From: Lysinibacillus sp. JNUCC-52
GTDB lineage: Bacteria > Bacillota > Bacilli > Bacillales_A > Planococcaceae
Length of the DNA: 64,000 nucleotides
Direction of reading: 5' to 3'
NCBI RefSeq assembly: GCF_015999545.1
Contig: NZ_CP065546.1
Location: 3,628,001 to 3,692,000, forward strand
In this document: positions 25,270 through 33,555 of the stretch, piece after piece
How positions within the stretch are numbered: the stretch's first letter is position 1
Layout of the letters: each line of letters begins with the position of its first letter
Position numbers and translations under genes: made by a program
Notes under the pieces: generated by a model
The model's input: the letters and a program-made list of their open reading frames with translations, nothing else
What the model was told of the DNA's origin: nothing
The model's database searches: none

Positions 25270-26793
25270 TTATAAAGAATGATAAAGTCGCTCACCAGCA
25301 ATCCACGTCTCTAATACTTGCATATTTCGAAGCTGAGCCAATGTGCAGTTTAAGGGATGCTGTTCCACAATAATAAAATTAGCGTCATAGCCTGGTGCAA
25401 GTTGACCTATTCGTTGTTGTTCACCAATAACGAAAGCGGCATGGGTTGTATAAAGATTCAGAGCTTCCTGGCTTGACACAGCCTCTTGCATATTGACTGG
25501 CAAGCCATCCTTACTTTGCCTTGTACATGACGCATACATGCCAAGCCAAGGGGAGATAGGGGCGACAGGTGCATCTGAACCAGCTGCAACTGTTATACCG
25601 TGTTGTAGTAAAGAATTCACTGGATAAAGCCAACTGTGCTCACTGTCGTCTACTTGCTGTATGTAGCGATCACCATGAACGTCGATAAACGGAGGATTTG
25701 TGACGACTTGTATTTGATTTTCATGTAACATCTCAAAAAAAGCTTCGGGACATAAACTCAAATGTTCAAAGCGGCAAATTCCTTTTATTTCAGGGAGTTG
25801 CTGACGTACTGTTTGTAAAGCATCAATGGCATGCCAAACCATTTCAGGATTAACAACATGAATTGCCACTGGGCTATTTTCGAGAAATGCTTGTTTCATC
25901 ATGTGTACAACGATATCTTGACGAGGGTAAATTTCTGGCATTGTCTCCAATACAATTTTTAAGGCATTGCGTTTAAATATGGGTATAGGTTGAAGCTGAT
26001 TTGCAAGGTCATCAAAGTGAGCGCTACCTGTCATCCAGTGAACGGGAATTTTCCAAAATTGTTGAGCCGCTTTTTTCCATACTGTAAGCTGCGAAGCGGA
26101 TGTCGTGGCAGATGCATCACAAACAGTAGTAATGCCTAAAGATAGAAGTTTTGATTGTAAAGTTTTTATACCAGCTAACCACTGCGCTTCAGGTAATTTC
26201 GGTAATACAAATTCGTTTAGGAAAGCATCGGCTCCATGAATAATACCTGTAGGCAGTCCAAAAGAATTTAGCTCCAAATGAATGCCTTCTTTAGAGTGAC
26301 TTTCTAAAGCATGTTTAAAATAGTCCCAGGCATTGCTGTTTAACACGGATGTATGTCGTGTTACATAACGTAAACGGATTGGGTGTTCTGTAGAAAGCTC
26401 ATCTAGCATCGCCATAGTGAAAGGCTCTATTTGCGAGAAATGATAAGGATGATAGCCATTAATACGAACCCAATTTCCAGTTGGAATGAGCGATATTTGC
26501 TCACGAAGATAGGCAAAAAGCGTCTCTTTCGTTTCGTATGAGGTCGGTATATGTATATTAAACTGCTCGCTAACCATCGCTTGTAAGTGACAATGTGCAT
26601 CGATGAAACCAGGCAAAATCACTTTTTGCTGTGCATCAATATTTATTTTAGCTCGATAGGGTGAACAATCATTATGTCCAAATAAAGCGATGATTTTTCC
26701 GTTAAGAATGGCCATACTTGTAGCGATTACTACAGATTTTGATTGCGTTACGATAACGGCATTATAAATAAATAAATCGATTTGTTGTACCAT
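25270..26793 (-). CDS. Amidohydrolase family protein (YtcJ-like)
   Basis: 507 residues. Metal ligand motif IDAHCHLQ near residues 60-67, VAAGSDAPVAPISPWLGMYA near 420-440 with the catalytic Asp, and a C-terminal composite-domain strand (LGQLAPGYDANFIIVEQHPL) place it in Amidohydro_3/YtcJ. The start MVQQIDL at 26793 lies seven bases after AAAGGAG; an in-frame ATG at 26811 overlaps that site. Divergent from the MBL hydrolase and upstream of IclR, it may release the acid that the operon degrades; inference. Confidence 0.85.
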   Translation of the reverse strand: MVQQIDLFIYNAVIVTQSKSVVIATSMAILNGKIIALFGHNDCSPYRAKINIDAQQKVILPGFIDAHCHLQAMVSEQFNIHIPTSYETKETLFAYLREQISLIPTGNWVRINGYHPYHFSQIEPFTMAMLDELSTEHPIRLRYVTRHTSVLNSNAWDYFKHALESHSKEGIHLELNSFGLPTGIIHGADAFLNEFVLPKLPEAQWLAGIKTLQSKLLSLGITTVCDASATTSASQLTVWKKAAQQFWKIPVHWMTGSAHFDDLANQLQPIPIFKRNALKIVLETMPEIYPRQDIVVHMMKQAFLENSPVAIHVVNPEMVWHAIDALQTVRQQLPEIKGICRFEHLSLCPEAFFEMLHENQIQVVTNPPFIDVHGDRYIQQVDDSEHSWLYPVNSLLQHGITVAAGSDAPVAPISPWLGMYASCTRQSKDGLPVNMQEAVSSQEALNLYTTHAAFVIGEQQRIGQLAPGYDANFIIVEQHPLNCTLAQLRNMQVLETWIAGERLYHSL

Positions 26794-26875
26794 AAGTTGG
26801 CTCCTTTCCATAAGAAGTGCTATTATCTTAACATAAAAAGACAGAATAATAGAATAATTAAGTAGAGGTGGAAAG
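26794..26875. promoter_or_regulatory. Short divergent promoter region
   Basis: 82 AT-rich bases between the amidohydrolase (minus) and MBL hydrolase (plus) starts. Both promoters must lie here or within the gene starts; no clear sigma-A pair or operator was seen. Confidence 0.35.
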
Positions 26876-27850
26876 ATGCAAAATCAAAAGCTTTTAAATT
26901 GGCAAGTTGTTACATTGCCGATTCCTTATGATTTACGAAGTGTTAACTGCTATGTAATTGAAGAGCCTTCTGGAATTACAATTATTGATACAGGTGACGA
27001 TAATGCTGAGTCGAAAGAAATATGGCGGCGGGTCATTGGTGAACGTAAAGTTAACCGTGTGCTTATCACACATTTGCATATTGATCATTTTGGTTTGGCA
27101 AAATGGCTCCAAGATGAGTATGAGGCAACTATTTGGATGTCTCAACGAAGTTACGAGGAATTAACAAGCAGACGGGAACGTTTTGAAAACGGCATTACCG
27201 ACGATGGCAGTTTATCTTTTCTAGCTGATTATGGGATGGTGCAAGATCAAGCGGCATCAGCGGTATTTAATCGTTACGAACCATTTCAAGTACATGTCGA
27301 TGTTATTTTTTCGGAGCATCAAATGATTGAAAGTGAAACCTTTAATTTGCAGCCAATTTGGACACCAGGTCACTCGGCAGATCATTATTGTTTTTATGAA
27401 AAAGAGGCTGGCGTTTTATTTTTAGGGGATCATTTATTAGAAATTATTAACCCGATTGTTATGCCTTCAACAAAAATGCAAAATCCGCTCGCCTTATATT
27501 TGGCGACATTTGAAAGCTTAGGTCAATTAAAAATTCATGATGCATTGCCTGCCCATGGGACACAAATTGAAGACTTTAATGAGCGCGTATCACGATTAAT
27601 GGCACACTATACTGACAAATGTCAGCAAATTTTAAATGCAATACCTGAAGAAGGTGCCTCAGCACAGGAAATTACGAATCAGGTGTATGCACATAAGCCT
27701 GTAGAGCTTCGAGGAGCTGCTTTTATTCAAGTGATTACCTTTGTGCATTATTTAATGGAGCGCAATTATTTAATACGAAAGCGCAAAGGTCAAAGTTACA
27801 ACTTTTATAGAAGCGGTTTGACAGATGAAAAGCCGTTTACACTTTGTTAA
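26876..27850 (+). CDS. MBL-fold metallohydrolase (glyoxalase II-like)
   Basis: 324 residues. The HxHxDH motif is HLHIDH near residues 64-69, the following His is in WTPGHSADH near 165, the bridging Asp in LFLGDHLLE near 184, and a last His in PAHG near 225. A C-terminal helical domain (about 250-310) is as found in thioesterase-like members of the family. Thioester or lactone hydrolysis is plausible beside a CoA-thioester operon. AGAGGTGG precedes the ATG. Confidence 0.88.
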   Translation: MQNQKLLNWQVVTLPIPYDLRSVNCYVIEEPSGITIIDTGDDNAESKEIWRRVIGERKVNRVLITHLHIDHFGLAKWLQDEYEATIWMSQRSYEELTSRRERFENGITDDGSLSFLADYGMVQDQAASAVFNRYEPFQVHVDVIFSEHQMIESETFNLQPIWTPGHSADHYCFYEKEAGVLFLGDHLLEIINPIVMPSTKMQNPLALYLATFESLGQLKIHDALPAHGTQIEDFNERVSRLMAHYTDKCQQILNAIPEEGASAQEITNQVYAHKPVELRGAAFIQVITFVHYLMERNYLIRKRKGQSYNFYRSGLTDEKPFTLC

Positions 27851-27875
27851 GGCGTATGCGCACTTTATCTTTCAT

Positions 27876-27923
27876 GAAGTGTATTTTTGCCGTACTGGCA
27901 AGGATATACTTCTTTTTATTTTT
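27876..27923 (+). terminator. Intrinsic terminator after MBL hydrolase
   Basis: A 16-bp stem (27876-27891 with 27897-27912, including G-U pairs; core TTGCC/GGCAA) followed by a TTTTTATTTTT tail. Confidence 0.8.
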
Positions 27924-28277
27924 CGCAAAAAACAATGGTAGTTCTTTTTCCTAATTATAAAAAATTTCTAGAAGGGGTGCATGAAAATAGAATAAGGCGA
28001 TAGTGACCTTCTTCGCTTGGACAATGTTTTGGCAGGAAGGTATATAAGGGATTTATGTGAAATGGCTACAGACTGTGCAGAGTTAGCAAGTGGGGGATTA
28101 TAAAGAAACGTCTTTGGTAGCAAGTGATTATGTTTGATACATACATAGTTAGGAGCTGCCCCATATATTTTTCGTCGCTGATGTATTACGAAAAGGGGGG
28201 CAGTATCCCAACAATGGTAGTAGTCTTGTTACAAATCTCATCTCATTTTTTTAAAGTAGATTATGTAGGAGTAGTGC
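27924..28277. other. Intergenic region without a convincing gene
   Basis: No ORF with a good ribosome site. Short coding-like pieces (for example VTFFAWTMFWQEGI at about 28001) suggest decayed genes, but nothing can be identified. Confidence 0.35.
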
Positions 28278-28967
28278 TTATATGTCTAACATATATCCAT
28301 ACCGTGGGACCGATATAATGTTTTCCCCATATTTCCCTAATTTCTTTCGTAATCTATAGACAAGGGTATTAATTTCTTCTCGTCCTACGTCTGGTTTTTC
28401 ATTTTGATATAAAATGCGTTCAGGCCAAACGGTAATTTTGATTTCATCATAACTTACTGCACAACCTTTATTTTGATGTAACAACCAAAATAGCCCTGTG
28501 TCTTTACTTGTAAGATAAATTTGAACACCGTCAATTAGTATTTCTCTTCGTTCGATATTAATCGTTAATCCAATACAATCATCCACATTGTTCTTTTGTA
28601 TTATAGGTAACTCAAGAGTTTTATCGAGACTGCTCTTCGACTGATGGTGGAAAGTAAGAACAGAAGTGCCTTGCGCTAAACTAATAGTATCCATATCGTG
28701 AAGGAAAAAAGGTTTGTTCTTCTCAATGCTAGAATAATTAACTTCTGTTCCGTGTTTACTCATAAGATCAATAATATAAAAATTTCCACATTCCACACCA
28801 ATTAAAGCATGTTTTCTTGAAATATATTGGCTAATAAAAGCAACGTCAGGTGTAAAATTGCTCCCTTCACGCCCTAATAAAACTTCGTTATTTGTAATAG
28901 TAATTCTATTTTGCTTAGTAAGTGTTTCTCCCTTATTTATTGAAATATAAACATCCTGATCTAACAT
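28278..28967 (-). CDS. FHA domain - winged-helix transcriptional regulator
   Basis: 229 residues. The N-terminal FHA domain (about 25-100) shows GREG, SRKH and KHGTEVN, the phosphothreonine-binding Gly-Arg, Ser-x-x-His and Asn positions. The C-terminal OmpR/PhoB-type winged helix (about 140-228) contains LTSKDTGLFWLLHQNKG, EINTLVYRLRKKLG and ISVPRYGYML. Thus a regulator that may be switched by a Ser/Thr-kinase target rather than by a receiver domain. ATG 28967 has AAGGAG eight bases before it. Divergent from the beta-lactamase-like gene, whose upstream region carries 11-bp direct repeats. Confidence 0.85.
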   Translation of the reverse strand: MLDQDVYISINKGETLTKQNRITITNNEVLLGREGSNFTPDVAFISQYISRKHALIGVECGNFYIIDLMSKHGTEVNYSSIEKNKPFFLHDMDTISLAQGTSVLTFHHQSKSSLDKTLELPIIQKNNVDDCIGLTINIERREILIDGVQIYLTSKDTGLFWLLHQNKGCAVSYDEIKITVWPERILYQNEKPDVGREEINTLVYRLRKKLGKYGENIISVPRYGYMLDI

Positions 28968-29073
28968 CTCTATACTCCTTAAGGAACAAATTTTGTTTAA
29001 AGTATGCAAAATGTATCTTATCACATGAACTTAAAATGTAAAGAATCAGAAAAGGAGAAGTCCGTCTGATTAC

Positions 29074-29105
29074 TGTTAGCGTTTTGTTAGCGTTATGTTA
29101 TTGAA
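29074..29105. promoter_or_regulatory. Three direct repeats with 11-bp period (winged-helix binding site candidate)
   Basis: TGTTAGCGTT begins at 29074 and again at 29085; a third, degenerate TGTTATTGAA begins at 29096. The 11-base phasing matches OmpR/PhoB-type tandem binding. Lies between the FHA regulator and the MBL-like gene, 50-80 bases before the latter's start. Confidence 0.6.
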
Positions 29106-29156
29106 CAAGGTAACCTCTCCTTCTAAAATAAACAAAGAAAAGGAGGAGTTAGAAAC

Positions 29157-29996
29157 ATGATGAAAAAATTATTGAGTTCAAAAAAAGCATTATTGTGTGT
29201 GTTAAGTTTCGCAGTAATTATTGGATCTTTCTTATTGCCAATAGAAAAATCGAAAACATACGCATCTACTAAAAGTGAGGAAAATGAGGGCGTTTTTAAA
29301 GGCAGAAATCAAACAGAAATTAGCAACGAGGATGGTACGGTTAAACTAACAAAAATAAATGATGAAGTTTGGGTCCACACTACCTATATAAATATGGATG
29401 GCTTTTCAGTACCAGCAAATGGTCTGCTTATTAACTCATCTAAAGGTCTTTATCTTATAGATGCTACTTGGAATGACCAATTAGCAAATGAACTATTAAA
29501 AATGATTGACCAAAATTTCCATAAACGTGTAAAGAAAGCGATTATTACTCATCATAAAATTGATCGTGTAGGGGGGATTCAAGCGTTATTGGATGCTAAA
29601 ATTCCCGTTGAAAGTACGTCATTTATTGCAAAAATGATGAAGGATGAAGGCTATCCGCAAATTAAAACTACCTTGGATCGAAACCCTGTATTTAAAGCAG
29701 GGAAGGTTAGTATAGAGACATATTATCCAGGTGAAGCGCATACAAGAGATAATATTGTTGTATGGTTACCTCAATATAAAATTTTATTTGGCGATATGAT
29801 TTTTGCACTTGAACAAGGTAATGTCGGAATAATCGACGAAGCAAATATGAATGCGTGGCCATATACAATGCAAAATCTCATTAATAAATATCCAGACGCA
29901 AAAGTAGTTATTCCTGGGCATAAAAGTTGGGGAGATTTTTCGCTTCTCACGCATACAATAGATAACTTAAAAAACTATGAATTAGCTAACCAATAA
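29157..29996 (+). CDS. Class B1 metallo-beta-lactamase homologue with disrupted zinc sites
   Basis: 279 residues with a signal peptide (hydrophobic 11-27, Ala-x-Ala-like YAS near 35-37). The whole fold aligns with BcII-type B1 enzymes: VPANGLLI, IDATW, THHKIDRVGG, GEAHTRDN, LFGDMIF, GNVGIIDEANMNAWP, PGHKSWGD. But HxHxD reads H132-H-K134-I-D136, replacing the second His with Lys, and Met214 stands for the Zn2-site Cys. H195 and H254 remain. It is thus likely a poor or altered hydrolase. AAGGAGGAG precedes the ATG. Confidence 0.85.
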   Translation: MMKKLLSSKKALLCVLSFAVIIGSFLLPIEKSKTYASTKSEENEGVFKGRNQTEISNEDGTVKLTKINDEVWVHTTYINMDGFSVPANGLLINSSKGLYLIDATWNDQLANELLKMIDQNFHKRVKKAIITHHKIDRVGGIQALLDAKIPVESTSFIAKMMKDEGYPQIKTTLDRNPVFKAGKVSIETYYPGEAHTRDNIVVWLPQYKILFGDMIFALEQGNVGIIDEANMNAWPYTMQNLINKYPDAKVVIPGHKSWGDFSLLTHTIDNLKNYELANQ

Positions 29997-30182
29997 GTAA
30001 GCTTAAACAAGTGTGAGAAGTTAGCCTCTTCTAACTATTTCTATCTTGAAATTAGGCAAGCATTAGGATGTAAATAGAGTTTCATGCAATAACCACATGT
30101 GATAACTTTGTTGCAATCTTTAGAGCATTAAATGCTACAAATTATTATAGTGAACATGCATTTTATATATAGGACAGCAATA

Positions 30183-30206
30183 GAGCCATCTAACTATAGA
30201 TGGCTC
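30183..30206 (+). repeat. Perfect hairpin GAGCCATCTA, copy 1
   Basis: GAGCCATCTA-ACTA-TAGATGGCTC. An identical 24-base hairpin is at 30834-30857, so the two copies bracket a ~630-base segment carrying two GC-rich repeats. Confidence 0.8.
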
Positions 30207-30217
30207 ACAGCTTGTCG

Positions 30218-30265
30218 ACAAAAGGGATTAAGAATAGAAATCTTACTCCCTTTTGTTATTTTTTA
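30218..30265 (+). terminator. Intrinsic terminator-like hairpin
   Basis: ACAAAAGGGATTAAGAA (30218-30234) pairs with 15 of 17 bases of 30240-30256, followed by TATTTTTTATT. It lies about 220 bases after the MBL-like gene. Confidence 0.65.
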
Positions 30266-30371
30266 TTGTAAAAAAGGGGTTCTTACTTTCGTGTTGCCAT
30301 ACTCTTCGAGCATCTCCTCCCTGTAAAGCTGTTTGCCATGATTATAGTAGACTGTTAGAAATTCATATAAA

Positions 30372-30504
30372 GTTGATTGGAGTGAAGGGCGGGTGACTCC
30401 TGCTCAGAAAGCACAGTACGTAAGACGCGGGCATTCCTCGCGTTAGCAAGGGTTGCGGCTTACGATGTGCCCGCGGAAAGCGCCCGCCCGTAGCGGAAAT
30501 CAAC
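30372..30504. repeat. GC-rich palindromic repeat element, copy R1
   Basis: Begins GTTGATTGGAGTGAAGGGCG and ends GCGGAAATCAAC. Arms (GGGCGGGTGACTCCTGC and GCGCCCGCCC) are inverted, and the centre contains CGTAAGACGCGGGC and GGTTGCGGCTTACG. The entire element can fold on itself. GC content far exceeds the flanks. Confidence 0.85.
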
Positions 30505-30617
30505 GGCAGTAGACCTCTAATGTATTTAATGATTCAAGCAGACGGCTATCCTTATAATCAATGCGAAAATTGTACTGTATTTTAACTTTGTCCTGCGAAA
30601 AAGCATGTTGACACTAT

Positions 30618-30749
30618 TTGATTGCAGCGGAGGGTGGGCGACTCCTGCGGGAACAGCACAAAACGTAAGACGCGGACATTCCGCGCGCTAGCGAGGGTTG
30701 CGACTTACGATGTGCCCGCGGAAAGCGCCCACCCATAGCGGAAATCAAC
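30618..30749. repeat. GC-rich palindromic repeat element, copy R2
   Basis: TTGATTGCAGCGGAGGGTGG at the left end and GCGGAAATCAA at the right. Shares ACTCCTGCGGGAACAGCAC, CGTAAGACGCGG and GTGCCCGCGGAAAGCGCCC with R1. Same orientation as R1, 246 bases further on. Confidence 0.85.
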
Positions 30750-30833
30750 CGCAGTAGTCATCACCTATATTAGTTTTTTTAAAAAAAGGACGATAGACAA
30801 ATTCGAAAAACCTCGGGTTTGTCTACAGTCTGA

Positions 30834-30857
30834 GAGCCATCTAACTATAGATGGCTC
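30834..30857 (+). repeat. Perfect hairpin GAGCCATCTA, copy 2
   Basis: Identical to 30183-30206. Followed by TATTTAATTTA, so it could act as a terminator; copy 1 lacks such a tail. Confidence 0.8.
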
Positions 30858-30924
30858 TATTTAATTTAGAAGAATACCTTAAATGTAGAACGACAAGAAT
30901 AGAGTAATTTACAACGCAATGATG

Positions 30925-30954
30925 TGGACGCGGTCTTGTCGGTCTAGATATAAT
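30925..30954 (+). promoter_or_regulatory. Promoter of second GntR gene
   Basis: -35-like TGGACG at 30925-30930, 18-base spacer, perfect -10 TATAAT at 30949-30954. Confidence 0.55.
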
Positions 30955-31005
30955 AGAAGTAATGATAATTATGGGTATTCAGTTACTTTTAGGATTTATG
31001 ATGAT

Positions 31006-31013
31006 ATGTACAT
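31006..31013 (+). promoter_or_regulatory. Palindrome ATGTACAT upstream of GntR gene
   Basis: Eight-base palindrome 34 bases before the GntR start, within TGATATGTACATCA. Its TGTAC core is shared with the GTACGTAC sites before the two duplicated operons, so it could be an autoregulatory operator. Confidence 0.35.
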
Positions 31014-31047
31014 CAATCTAATTATCCCTTTTGAAAGGAGTGCAAAA

Positions 31048-31770
31048 ATGATTAACTCAAATAATCCAATACCTCTCCATATACAATTAAGAAAAATGAT
31101 TGAAAAGAAAATTAATCAAGGTATATATATCGGTAAAATACCAAGTGAACGTGAATTAATGGAAGAATTCAATGTTAGTAGAAGTACAGTGAGAGAAGCC
31201 ATCTCACATTTAGCAATAGACGGTATTGTGGAGAAAAGACATGGTAAAGGTACATATATTACGAGAAAACCAGTTCATTACTGGTTAGGTAATTTAATTA
31301 GTACGACTAAAAGTATTGAAAATATGGGAATGAAGCCAGGAACGAAGTTAATTAAACATGGGATTGTGACGGTTCCAAATGAAGTGAAAGAAGCGATCAA
31401 TTTAACTGAAGCATATTTGATTAAGCGTGTACGTTATGCAGACGATATGCCAATCGCTATTGAGACACAATACTACCCAATTGAAATTGGCGAAAAGCTT
31501 TCTAAACTCGATATTAAAAGTGGTACATTGTATGACTTATTAGAGGATGAAATGAATATTCAATTACATGATGCAGATGAGGTTATTACGAGCAAGCCAA
31601 TTTCCAAGGAGGATTGTAAATTGCTTGATATTAAGGAAAACAGTAATACACTCCATCTGACTCGCTTTGTTTACGATATTAATGGGGATCTTATTGAATA
31701 TTGTATAGCTGATTATAATCCTGGTAAGTATGCATTTCACTTCAAGTCTCAACGGTTAAAGAAGCAATAA
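31048..31770 (+). CDS. GntR/HutC-family transcriptional regulator with UTRA domain
   Basis: 240 residues. Winged helix at about 8-75 (IPSERELMEEFNVSRSTVREAISHLAIDG in outline, then EKRHGKGTYI); UTRA domain at about 95-235 (SGTLYDLLEDEMNIQLHDADEVI, ending ADYNPGKYAFHFKSQR). The ATG at 31048 follows GAAAGGAG; upstream in-frame codons lack a ribosome site. It is convergent with the duplicated amidohydrolase-carrier operon and is the likely regulator of both copies. Confidence 0.9.
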   Translation: MINSNNPIPLHIQLRKMIEKKINQGIYIGKIPSERELMEEFNVSRSTVREAISHLAIDGIVEKRHGKGTYITRKPVHYWLGNLISTTKSIENMGMKPGTKLIKHGIVTVPNEVKEAINLTEAYLIKRVRYADDMPIAIETQYYPIEIGEKLSKLDIKSGTLYDLLEDEMNIQLHDADEVITSKPISKEDCKLLDIKENSNTLHLTRFVYDINGDLIEYCIADYNPGKYAFHFKSQRLKKQ

Positions 31771-31790
31771 AACTGGATAATTAAATTTTA

Positions 31791-31825
31791 AAAACTACTG
31801 ACAAATGGGGAGTCAGTAGTTTTTT
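31791..31825. terminator. Terminator shared by GntR gene and operon copy 1
   Basis: AAAACTACTGAC (31791-31802) pairs perfectly with GTCAGTAGTTTT (31812-31823), T run following on the plus strand and A run allowing use on the minus. A close copy occurs at 36568-36600. Confidence 0.85.
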
Positions 31826-31869
31826 AAAAAAATATATAAATAGTTACTATTGGGGAATAGTAATTATTT

Positions 31870-33543
31870 TCACTTTGAAAAAGCTAATTGTTTACTTTCA
31901 TACACAAATTCACCATTAATAATCGTAGCTAAAATATGAATGTCTTTAATTGTCATAGGATCAACGGCTGTAGGGTCCTTATCTAAAATTGCGAAATCAG
32001 CTAATTTTCCTATTTCAATACTACCTAAATCCTGTTCGTCGAAGTTCAATTGCGCACCATAAATCGTCATAGATTTTAAGGCACTTTCAACATCAATTTT
32101 TTGTTCTTCTCCTAATACATGCCCATCTCTCGTTATACGGTTAACTGCTGCCCATACTGAAAAGAGTGGGGAAATAGGTGTAATAGGACAATCGGAATGT
32201 AATGTATATAATAAGCCTAAATCATCGGCTTCTTTTAATGGGTTCATTCTCGCTGCTCTTTCAGGCCCTAAAAAGATGTTTTTATGGCGATCGCCCCAGT
32301 AATAAACATGATTAATGAAAAATGAAGCAGCAATATTGTAGTCTTTCATTAATTTCAAATCTTCAGGTGTAGCAGTTTGCACATGTTCAATTCGATGACG
32401 ATGATCGCTTTGTGGTGAAGTATCAAGTGCATACTGATACGCTTCTAAAATCGAGCCTATAGAACGGTCTCCATTTCCGTGTGTTGCTATTCTATAGCCA
32501 CGATTATGGAAATCTAATACGTAATTGTTCAAAATATGTTGTGGGAAAATAAGATCTCCATATAAATTTGGATCATTATAATATGGTTGACGTAAAGCGC
32601 CAGTAAGTCCTTGAATGGAGCCATCTTGGAATAGTTTTGCACTATCTAACTTGGCCATGCCGTTAGAATCTTTTACTATTTTTTGATTTAGTTGATGTGC
32701 ATCATATTCCTCGAAAATACCACCCTCCAATAATAAATCATTCATTATCATGAATCGCATTCGCATTGGATGTGCTTTTTCTTTCAATGCCTCAATATGG
32801 ATATCGTACTCAATTGGACCTAATGTTAATCCAACCCCTGCATCCGTATTCGTTGTGATTCCTTGTGCTAAATAATCTTGAGAAGCTATGCGAATTAACT
32901 CAATTACTTCTTCGGTCGATGGAGTAGGGATACTATTGAAAACTAAGTCCATTGCAGCTGGCTCATATAAAACGCCATTTAAATTATTGAATGCATCCCG
33001 TCCAAAATGTCCCCCATCTGGGTCTTTAATAGAAGCATCTAACTGCGCGATTTCTAGTGCTTTTGAGTTTGCAACTGCAAGATGATTTGAAATATGGCGG
33101 ATAAATATAGGTCGATCTGTACTTACTTTATCTAAGTCTTCTCGAGTAGGATGTCTATTTTCAGTAAGCATTGTATCATCATAGCCAAAGCCTAAAATCC
33201 AACCGCTATCAGCGCGTTCGTTATGGAACTCCGTTAACTTACGTAATATATCTGTAATGCTTTTATTATACGTCGGGGAACAATCTACTTGAGACTTGTT
33301 TAGCGCATAGATTAATAGATGGTTATGTGTATCGATAAAACCAGGAATTAACGTTGCCCCATTTAAATCTACTTCGTTAATGCTTTTAGTCAAAACTAAA
33401 GATTCTTTAACTCTAGTAAACTCATCCTCAGACCATAATCCTACAATTTTTCCCTCGTAAGAAGCTAAAACATTAGCACGAGTACTTTTGGCATCTAACG
33501 TAATAATATTTGCATTTTTAATAAGTAAATCAACTGTAATCAT
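31870..33543 (-). CDS. Amidohydrolase (YtcJ-like), operon copy 1
   Basis: 557 residues, Amidohydro_3/YtcJ family. Metal ligands: IDTHNHLL near residues 70-77; RHRIEHVQTATPEDL near 383-397; LHSDCPITPISPLFSVWAAVNR near 448-470 with the catalytic Asp. C-terminal composite strand IGKLADFAILDKDP. Very similar along its length to the gene at 36642, including the preserved segment ATHGNGDRSIGSILEAYQYA. AGGAGG precedes the ATG. Such enzymes deformylate or hydrolyse N-acyl or amide substrates; the true substrate is unknown. Confidence 0.88.
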   Translation of the reverse strand: MITVDLLIKNANIITLDAKSTRANVLASYEGKIVGLWSEDEFTRVKESLVLTKSINEVDLNGATLIPGFIDTHNHLLIYALNKSQVDCSPTYNKSITDILRKLTEFHNERADSGWILGFGYDDTMLTENRHPTREDLDKVSTDRPIFIRHISNHLAVANSKALEIAQLDASIKDPDGGHFGRDAFNNLNGVLYEPAAMDLVFNSIPTPSTEEVIELIRIASQDYLAQGITTNTDAGVGLTLGPIEYDIHIEALKEKAHPMRMRFMIMNDLLLEGGIFEEYDAHQLNQKIVKDSNGMAKLDSAKLFQDGSIQGLTGALRQPYYNDPNLYGDLIFPQHILNNYVLDFHNRGYRIATHGNGDRSIGSILEAYQYALDTSPQSDHRHRIEHVQTATPEDLKLMKDYNIAASFFINHVYYWGDRHKNIFLGPERAARMNPLKEADDLGLLYTLHSDCPITPISPLFSVWAAVNRITRDGHVLGEEQKIDVESALKSMTIYGAQLNFDEQDLGSIEIGKLADFAILDKDPTAVDPMTIKDIHILATIINGEFVYESKQLAFSK

Positions 33544-33555
33544 TTTATTGACCTC

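Noticed and set aside
28124..28318. 64-codon plus-strand frame before the FHA gene
   Set aside because: Overlaps the end of the FHA regulator, lacks a ribosome site and resembles no protein.
29157..29996. Functional carbapenem-hydrolysing beta-lactamase
   Set aside because: Two of six zinc ligands are replaced, so an active resistance enzyme cannot be claimed from sequence.
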